Shown here: positions 1 to 6,068 of the stretch, one piece after another
Layout: every line of letters starts with the position of its first letter
Position numbering within the stretch: position 1 is the stretch's first letter
From: Paulinella micropora
Lineage: Eukaryota > Cercozoa > Imbricatea > Euglyphida > Paulinellidae
Assembly (NCBI GenBank): GCA_019918135.1
Contig: WBZZ01006221.1
Location: forward strand, 42,501 to 65,000
DNA: 22,500 nt
Direction of reading: 5' to 3'
Made by a program: the position numbers and the translations under genes
Notes under the pieces: model-generated
What the model was told of the DNA's origin: nothing
Seen by the model: only the letters and a program-made list of their open reading frames with translations
Database searches by the model: none

Positions 1-220
1 GTATGGAATGTACATGTATGAGTATGCACAGCAGACGAAAGATCTGACAAATATGTATGCTTGCATAAAAAAGCAAACATAGATTACGCTGCTACTACTT
101 TAATGAAACTGAAGTTTCACAGGAGTACAGAGAGAAATCAAAAGCTAGCCAAGGGGAAATTTCATGATTGTTATCAGACTGGACAAAGGTATGCTCATAA
201 TACAATTTAGATAAAGAAAG
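1..220. other. Unique flank left of the array, no gene seen
   Basis: This is non-repetitive, moderately A/T-rich DNA lying downstream, in retroelement orientation, of copy 1. I find no reading frame of protein-like composition and no match to any part of the element. It appears to be host DNA beside the microsatellite into which the leftmost copy was inserted. A small inverted repeat, GAAACT...AGTTTC, sits near 105-118; its meaning is unknown. Confidence 0.6.
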
Positions 221-278
221 AACAACAACAACAACAACTACTACTACTACTACTGCTACCACCACTACTACTGCTACT

Positions 279-310
<32 letters not shown>

Positions 311-320
311 CAATACTACT
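221..320. repeat. (CAA)n then (CTA)n microsatellite at the left edge of the array
   Basis: About 100 bp of trinucleotide repeat. It starts as CAA/ACA units (221-237) and continues as CTA/ACT units interrupted by GCT, ACC and AAT. It ends exactly where the 3' terminus of copy 1 begins (AGGCCTAGGC at 321). On the element's coding strand it reads (AGT/TAG)n with GGT and AGC interruptions. A valine-rich frame through it is only the repeat translated. It is the best candidate for the original integration target, because the same trinucleotide separates copies 1 to 5 inside the array. Confidence 0.9.
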
Positions 321-502
321 AGGCCTAGGCCTTCGGTTTAATGAAGTTAACAATTTAACCTCTGGTCGATCCATACAAATCGTTAGCTCAAGAGCTATTG
401 ATTTAACTAGATGGTGACCTACGTCTCAAGTTATTAAAGATAATGAGAAATTATTAAAATATTAAAGTATTAAAATAAAATGACTTAGATTAAAAATATT
501 AA
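321..502 (-). other. Copy 1 3'-terminal block
   Basis: This ~180-bp block recurs in every copy. In copy 1 it abuts host microsatellite, and in copy 6 it abuts a truncated neighbour. It must therefore be the 3' end of the element on its right and not a 5' UTR. It begins (plus strand) with AGGCCTAGGCC, contains the inverted repeats GTTAACAATTTAAC (348-361) and TAGCTCAAGAGCTA (384-397), and grades into TTA/ATTAAA-rich DNA. Confidence 0.85.
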
Positions 503-551
<49 letters not shown>

Positions 552-594
552 TAGTAATAACAATAATAATAAATATATATGGAATTAACAAATA

Positions 595-654
<60 letters not shown>

Positions 655-696
655 ATATATAATATATATATATATATACATACATATATATATATA
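503..696. repeat. (AAT)n and (TA)n tracts in copy 1 3' UTR
   Basis: About 50 bp of AAT units is followed by roughly 95 bp of near-pure TA with a few breaks. A short non-repetitive piece between them contains ATGGAATTAACAAATATA. Open frames here, rich in Tyr/Ile, are repeat artefacts. The tracts sit at the same place in every copy but differ in length. Confidence 0.9.
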
Positions 697-748
697 TTAG
701 ATTAATCTTTTATGAAGTCAAAGTAAAGTTCTAGTTCAGTGAGGAACG
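697..748 (-). other. Copy 1 3' UTR conserved 52-nt motif
   Basis: A non-repetitive 52-nt island (plus strand starts TTAGATTAATC and ends GAGGAACG) sits between two A/T microsatellites. It is nearly unchanged in copies 2-5 and diverged but recognisable in copy 6. Its persistence amid unstable repeats suggests a role in the 3' UTR, perhaps recognition by the reverse transcriptase or RNA stability; this is inference. Confidence 0.7.
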
Positions 749-832
749 AAAAAGAAAAAAAAATAATATATATATATATATATATATGTATATATGTTGA
801 AAGAGTTATATTCTCACTCAGTACTGTGTATA

Positions 833-865
<33 letters not shown>

Positions 866-930
866 TTTATATATATATATTTATATATATATATGTTGAA
901 AGTGTTATATTCTCACTCAGTACTATATAT
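749..930 (-). repeat. Copy 1: two 31-nt direct repeats embedded in (TA)n
   Basis: Two direct repeats at 795-825 and 894-924 (plus strand start TGTTGAAAG, end CTCAGTACT) differ at one position (GAGTT/GTGTT) and are separated by TA-rich microsatellite. The same pair occurs in copies 2-5, whereas copy 6 has a single diverged copy. The pair therefore probably arose by duplication in the younger subfamily. Confidence 0.8.
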
Positions 931-1092
931 AACGGTGGCACTCGCAAAAGCTGGTAGACACGAGGTGACTCCCCAAGGGGGTTTGGCCAACCACACTCCG
1001 GCTTAGGATGTGATCAACGCTGAACTTGTCCCACACTCAGGTATCATCTGATGATGAGGTGTCCAACGCCCTCTTTAGGCCCGTAGGCAGTG
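931..1092 (-). other. Copy 1 3' UTR conserved core (candidate RNA structure)
   Basis: This ~160-nt, GC-richer stretch lies directly after the ORF2 stop codon. It contains short inverted repeats: CCCCAAGGGG (971-980), TTGGCCAA, and a nested hairpin-like segment around ATCATCTGATGAT (1045-1057). It is almost identical in copies 1-5 and differs by only a handful of bases in copy 6. Being just downstream of ORF2 and better conserved than adjacent coding DNA, it could be a recognition structure for target-primed reverse transcription. I have not folded it computationally. Confidence 0.65.
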
Positions 1093-4000
1093 TCAGGATT
1101 CTTGCATGCTTAAGAGATATGCTTTGAGTTCCTTTTTGAATTCTGCTTTGTATGAGATATCTCTTAGGTGCTCTGGCAGCTTATCCCATTGTGCTTGTGC
1201 TGCTCTGCTGTATTGAACCGTCGTTGAGTCGTTGTACATGTGTTTCTTTGATGACCGCCTAGTGTTGTAGTTATGAACAGCTGTGATTGGTCGGATATTG
1301 TTGTAGTGAAGGGGAAGGAAAGCCTTGAAGGCTGGGTAAATAAGGGAGTGTGCATCCATGCATACGCTATATTTATACATGTTAAGTATGTTGAGTAAGC
1401 GTAGTTTGGCAAAAAGAGGCTTGGTAGGTGTTCTCCATGATTTGAGACATATCAGACGGACTATACGTTTTTGGATGATAATGAGTGGATGTATAATGGT
1501 GTTGGATGATAATGAGTGGATGTATAATGGTGTTGTAGTCATCAGATCCCCATATAGAGATACCATACATAAGTAGGGGGTATACATGTGCATAGTAAAG
1601 TTGGAGGAGGATGTGAGTGGGAAGTAGGCTGTTCACATAACGAAACATTTGGACGAATGGTTGAAGGCGGAATATAATAGATTGTATATGTTCACGGAAG
1701 GACAGGTTGCTTTGGATGATTGTACCTAATACTTTTACCTTTCGTTCTTGTTGGAGCCTCTTGCCGTCGATAGTCAAGTCGAGCTGCACCTTCTGTTCAT
1801 GCTTGTGGAAGATAGTGTAGGTGGTTTTGGTGGGGTTGGGTACTAGGTTATGTCTGTAGAAATAGTGGACAAGGTTCGTTGTATCAGTTTGTGCTTGCTC
1901 TTGGAGTTGTTCTTTATTCTTAGCAGCAATGATAAGTGTGGTGTCATCTGCGTATGCAAAGACTGTCCCGTGTGTTAGTGAAAGTATAATATCATTGATG
2001 TATAGAATGAAGAGCGTTGTTGAGAGTGTGCTACCTTGCGGGATCCCATGTGTGATCTTGCGTGGATAAGAACGAGCATATTGGGTAAATACTGTTTGGT
2101 ATCGTTTTGTGAGGTATGATTTAAAAAAGGTAGTGGTGTTATCGCTAAAATTTATATTATTTCGTAGTTTATGGATGAGTGTTTCATGATCGATAGTGTC
2201 ATAGGCTTTTGATAGGTCAATAAATAGAGCAAGTACATACATTCCTGGGCCTTTGAGGTTTTGGATGTGATTTAAGATGGTTTGTGTAGTGATTGTTGTG
2301 TTCGAGTGTGGTCGGAAGGCGTATTGAGTTCGGGAGAGGATGTCGTACCTGGTAAGGTGTGCCATCAGTTGCTTGTTGAGTATAGTGTCAAAGACCTTAG
2401 CAATAATCGGCAGTAGCGAGATAGGTCTGTAATTCTCAGGCAGCGTTCTATCTTTAGCTTTATATATTTCAATAACTTTAGTTATTTTTAGTGCATCAGG
2501 GTATTGGTTATGTTCTATAGCTTTATTAAAGAGCGTTGTTAATATCGGGGTAATGTACTTTGTAAGGTCTTGCATGATGGCTGGTTTTATTTTGTTTATA
2601 TCTTCTGCTTTGTTTCTGTTAATTGCTTTCAGTGTATCGACTACATCATCCTGCAAAATGCGTTTGAGTGTAAAGGGAGGCAGTTTTCTCTGTGTTAGGT
2701 CTATTTCCTCTTCTCTGACTTTATGTTCTTGGGGAATTTGGGCACTGACCTTGGAGCCGACCGTCGTGTAGTGTCTGTTGAGTGCATTAGCAATACCTTT
2801 GGGGTCGGTGATTACCTTATCATCTACGCGGAGTTGGGTGGGCGAGGTCTTCAGACCTTGTGTCTGTGGGATCAGCTTTCTCAACGCATTCATACGTTTT
2901 TTTGGATCGTGACTTAGTTTTGTCCATTAAGGTAGTCATGTATGCTTTCTTAGCTTTCTTAATCTCTCTATTAGTTTTATTTCTATGCTTATTATACTTA
3001 GTTCTATTACTTTTAACTGGGCATGCTATTTTTATTTCATACAGTTCTCTTTGTTTCTTAATCATAGCTCTAATTTCATTATTGCACCATGGTTTCCATT
3101 TTCGTTTCTTTACACGCTTTTCATACTTTTTCTACCACTGTCTTAATAGCTGTATGTATTTTATTTATATAATTATTAGGAGTATCGTTATTTAGTTCTG
3201 GGTCAAGAACTTGCTTAAGTTCATAAATTATTTCTTCTGTTATTATTTCCTTCTTGTCTTCATATCTCTTATTGCTTAGGATTTTATTATTATTTTTCTT
3301 ATGTGTGATTGGGGTGTGAAAGATAGCATAGATGGGGTGGTGATCAGAGATGCATGTAGGTAAGACATCAGATGTGATATCGCAGGTGAGTGTCGTTAAG
3401 ATAACATCAAGCAATGTATGGCTCTTTGCTTTGCGGGTGGGATTTTTGATTGTGGTGAAGAGGTTGTTGATTGCAAGGAAGTTACATACCTGTTTTGTAG
3501 GGCGCAAGAGATCAAGGTTAAGGTCACCAACAATCGTGATGCTGGTGTGTGGGGAGGCAGAGAGGATACCTTGCATGTAGTTTTGGAGCTCTTGGAAGAA
3601 AGTGCAGTCGTAGGATTGTGAGAGTGGTCTTTTGTAGATATGGAATATGGTGTGGATTGGATTATTTTTATGTTCTGTGCTGTGTATCTGCATGATTACG
3701 CCAGAGGCTTTTGAGATTTTAGATTCAGAGATTGTGATGTGCATATCGTTTTTATAGTAGACCGACACATCTGTGGTATGATAGGATGTGTATGTTGGGA
3801 TTGGGAAGTGAGTGTGTGGTGTACCTGGTGTTATTCTTGATTCCGTAAGTGATATAATGTCTGGGATGAAGTGAGTGCAGTCAGGGTTGGATAGATGGTT
3901 AAGTAGGGTTTGGTGGCTTCCTGTTATACCACGGATATTCGTATGATATATAGAGAAGTGTTTGTTTACCTTGGGGGGAAGAGATGTGAGGTGTGGGTGT

Positions 4001-4104
4001 ATGATTTGTGCTGGTGGGTGTGATGGTGCATTGTTGCAATTGGGTTGAGTTTGTTCTGGTAGGTGTTCCAGGGGTAGGGGGTTGGGCTGTAATAAGGAGC
4101 TCAT
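1093..4104 (-). pseudogene. Copy 1 ORF2 (endonuclease-reverse transcriptase), frameshifted
   Basis: The start MSSLLQPNPL at 4104 and the stop at 1093 are both kept, but the frame is broken three times relative to copy 2. There is a +1 near 3126 (in CTTTTTCTACC), a +1 near 2931 (GTTTTGTCC), and a 31-bp tandem duplication at about 1474-1535. The endonuclease motifs (HTNIRG, LTES, GDLNLD, SDHHP) are on the 4104-3121 piece. The reverse transcriptase motifs (NYRPISLLP, FIDLSKAYD, GIPQGS, YADD) are on the 2893-1382 piece. The C-terminal HNYNTRRSS motif is on the 1593-1093 piece. No full protein can be made from this copy. Confidence 0.92.
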
Positions 4105-4107
4105 GGC

Positions 4108-5103
4108 TTACTGCGGTGCCTCACTGGCAGGGAACGTCGAACTGGAACTAGACATGGTTGCATTTCCTGACCTGTTGGTCCTTGGGGAGGCAGATGAGTG
4201 GTCTGATTCACAGTTCTTGAAGTGGTTCTTCAAGTACCGAATATGAGTCAAGCGTTGGATCTTAAATCTGTTCTCACTCTCTCGTGGGCGTAGATATATC
4301 TCACCATCTGTGGTCCACACTGCTGCCACGAAATTTGGGTAGTCCTTCATGAGTTGCTTTGTGTGGTCAAGGGAGTTTGCGTGTTTCAGGTGACAAGCTC
4401 TCTTTACACATGATGTGGTAATCTTTACCCGTGTAATTCTGCAAGCGTGGCGTGATTTGCGAGATTTGCTTGTGCTGGGGATGCGAAGATTTATCGTACC
4501 GGACTAAATTTTTCTTCAGCTGATTACTTGCAAACCGGACTTTTATCGCAGGCGTGGTTTTTGCTGTTTCCGGGTTGTACATCTTTGCTGCATGGTCCGA
4601 GATCATTCTTTTGCAAAGTAATATGTCACCATCCTTACAGTCCATACCTTTCGCTTTCATTAAAGCTGTTACTATTTTCTGAGTTTGTTTTTGAGTTTCT
4701 TTGGAATCATATGGAATTCCGGTGATTATAGCGGTGTCCAAAGATTCGTTGTTTGGGAGTACTACCGGTGGTTCTTCCCTTTTATGTAACGGGAAACTTT
4801 CATGCAAATTGCTGTTTGCGAGATTAAAGGGTTGTTTCCAGCTGCCTTGAAGTGTGTTGTTGTTGTTGCTGTGTGATGAGGATGCACTGGAAGATTGCAT
4901 GGACTGGGGTCTGCTCATGTGTGAGGTGGTGCTGTTGTTGGAGGAAAACCTGTTTCGATCTCGTTCCTCTTTAGTTCTCTCGTTAGGCTTTCAACTTTTG
5001 CCTCACATTGCAGCAGCTTCATGGTCATGTCATGCATTTTTTCAGCATTTCATCCATTTTTTCTTCCTTTTTTGGCGCGTTTCCGTTGCCGTCTTTTTTT
5101 CAG
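4108..5103 (-). pseudogene. Copy 1 ORF1, 5'-truncated and frameshifted
   Basis: The ORF1 homologue lacks its first 49-50 codons and is cut at the same base as copies 2 and 4. An extra G at 4371-4373 (shared with copy 4) splits the conserved domain into 4918-4367 and 4350-4108. A missing base near 4972 and a small deletion near 5067 remove the Met63-equivalent start used by copies 2 and 4. The stop TAA at 4108-4110 is followed by GCC and the ORF2 ATG in the same frame. It is non-functional as it stands. Confidence 0.88.
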
Positions 5104-5124
5104 ACTACTACTACTACTACTACT
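5104..5124. repeat. (ACT)7 junction between copies 1 and 2
   Basis: There are exactly seven ACT units between CAG, the truncated 5' end of copy 1, and AGGCCT, the 3' terminus of copy 2. The same seven-unit tract with the same flanks occurs at 10058-10078 and 19784-19804. On the coding strand it reads (AGT/TAG)7; in the ORF1 frame these are in-frame TAG stops. Confidence 0.95.
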
Positions 5125-5327
5125 AGGCCTAGGCTTCGGTTTAATGAAGTCAACAATTTAACCTCTGGTCGATCCATACAAATCGTTAGCTCAAGAGCTA
5201 TTGATTTAACTAGATGGTGACCTACGTCTCAAGTTATTAAAGATAATGAGAAATTATTAAAATATTAAAGTATTAAAATAAAATGACTTAGATTAAAATA
5301 TAATAATAATATAATAATAATAATAAT
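5125..5327 (-). other. Copy 2 3'-terminal block and start of (AAT)n
   Basis: The terminal block is as in the other copies but slightly degenerate: AGGCCTAGGCTTCGG in place of AGGCCTAGGCCTTCGG, so the GGCCTAGGCC palindrome is broken, and GAAGTCAAC in place of GAAGTTAAC. It runs into A/T-rich sequence and AAT units from about 5300. Confidence 0.82.
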
Positions 5328-5494
5328 GTATCTCCTGCCAATTGCTGAGCCAAAAGGCCATGTGCATCCAGTCCTCCATTCCATAAGGAAAGTCTCCACA
5401 CCAATCGGTGGAATAAAGGAAGTGACGGCATAGAACATTACTCTAGAGCTTTAAACAATCAGCCATGGAAAGGGACCGATGGCCTATGTACTCC
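5328..5494. other. Unique 167-bp insert inside the (AAT)n of copy 2
   Basis: This non-repetitive segment (starts GTATCTCCTGCC, ends ATGTACTCC) is flanked on both sides by AAT units and is absent from every other copy. I see no convincing open frame and no element-like ends or target duplication beyond the AAT units. It may be host DNA captured by recombination or repair at an (AAT)n tract, or a short nested insertion. I do not recognise its origin. Confidence 0.75.
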
Positions 5495-5562
<68 letters not shown>

Positions 5563-5640
5563 TAGTAATAACAATAATAATAAATATATATGGAATTAAC
5601 AAATATATATATGTATATTATATATATATATATATATATA
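5495..5640. repeat. (AAT)n and (TA)n tracts in copy 2 3' UTR
   Basis: Some 65 bp of AAT units is followed by the short island ATGGAATTAACAAATATA and a TA tract. This corresponds to 503-696 in copy 1. Confidence 0.9.
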
Positions 5641-5692
5641 TTAGATTAATCTTTTATGAAGTCAAAGTAAAGTTCTAGTTCAGTGAGGAACG
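5641..5692 (-). other. Copy 2 3' UTR conserved 52-nt motif
   Basis: Same island as 697-748 (TTAGATTAATC ... GAGGAACG), here followed at once by a long A tract. Confidence 0.7.
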
Positions 5693-5747
<55 letters not shown>

Positions 5748-5784
5748 ATAATAATAATATAATATATATATATATGTATATATA
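5693..5784. repeat. 53-nt A homopolymer and A/T repeats
   Basis: An uninterrupted run of 53 A (5693-5745) is followed by AAT/TA units. In copies 1, 3 and 5 the same site has only about 5-10 A with breaks, while copy 4 has 49. It looks like homopolymer expansion in place. It is not the poly(A) tail of a separate insertion, because nothing extra lies beside it. Confidence 0.85.
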
Positions 5785-5814
5785 TGTTGAAAGAGTTATA
5801 TTCTCACTCAGTAC

Positions 5815-5862
<48 letters not shown>

Positions 5863-5900
5863 ATATATATGTTGAAAGTGTTATATTCTCACTCAGTACT
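5785..5900 (-). repeat. Copy 2: pair of 31-nt direct repeats in (TA)n
   Basis: Repeats at 5785-5815 and 5870-5900 have the same sequences and order as in copy 1. The TA spacer between them is 54 bp. Confidence 0.8.
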
Positions 5901-5906
5901 ATATAT

Positions 5907-6068
5907 AACGGTGGCACTCGCAAAAGCTGGTAGACACGAGGTGACTCCCCAAGGGGGTTTGGCCAACCACACTCCGGCTTAGGATGTGATCAACGCTGAA
6001 CTTGTCCCACACTCAGGTATCATCTGATGATGAGGTGTCCAACGCCCTCTTTAGGCCCGTAGGCAGTG
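5907..6068 (-). other. Copy 2 3' UTR conserved core
   Basis: Same ~160-nt core as 931-1092, with the CCCCAAGGGG and ATCATCTGATGAT inverted repeats retained. It directly follows the ORF2 stop in coding direction. Confidence 0.65.

Larger units (their letters stand above)
321..5103 (-). mobile_element. Copy 1: non-LTR retrotransposon, 5'-truncated, degenerate
   Basis: This copy is about 4.8 kb. Read on the minus strand it has ORF1 (5103-4108), ORF2 (4104-1093) and a ~770-bp 3' UTR ending at 321 against the flanking (CTA)n. ORF1 and ORF2 are both broken by small indels. The 5' end is cut inside ORF1 at the same nucleotide as in copies 2 and 4. Diagnostic variants in its 5' half are shared with copy 4, while its 3' half, with a 31-bp duplication in ORF2, matches copy 5. 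It is a non-autonomous remnant of a family with endonuclease and reverse transcriptase domains. Confidence 0.93.

Noticed and set aside
95..313. Valine-rich open frame on the minus strand
   Set aside because: It is the (GTA/GTT)n microsatellite translated; there is no domain, and the rest of the frame is unremarkable flank.
221..320. Telomeric context as for HeT-A or TRAS/SART elements
   Set aside because: No TTAGGG-, TTAGG- or related telomere repeats are present in the flank or junctions; the trinucleotide is an ordinary microsatellite as far as can be seen.
321..420. tRNA-like gene or Pol III promoter (GGTCGATCC resembling a B box)
   Set aside because: No matching A box at the right spacing and no cloverleaf could be drawn by hand; copy 6 has lost a base in the motif.
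321..500. Terminal block as a 5' UTR or as an LTR
   Set aside because: It abuts host microsatellite in copy 1 and a truncated neighbour in copy 6, so it belongs to the 3' end of the element to its right; the proteins are LINE-type, with no integrase or protease.
485..1006. Tyr/Ile-rich small open frames in both strands
   Set aside because: They arise from (TA)n and (AAT)n repeats, with composition set entirely by the repeat.
2553..3195. Hydrophobic plus-strand frames resembling small membrane proteins (also near 7504-8144, 12240-12880, 17241-17880)
   Set aside because: They are antisense to conserved ORF2 coding sequence; Lys- and Asn-rich codons read backwards as Phe/Leu. The endonuclease and reverse transcriptase motifs on the minus strand explain the conservation.
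4854..5126. Plus-strand frames rich in Leu/Cys/Ser antisense to ORF1 (also near 9799, 14535 and 19527)
   Set aside because: These are shadows of the Ser/Asn-rich linker and coiled coil of ORF1 on the other strand.
5693..5745. Poly(A) tail of a separate plus-strand retrocopy
   Set aside because: The sequence before it is the ordinary 3' UTR motif found in every copy and nothing is inserted; only the run length differs.
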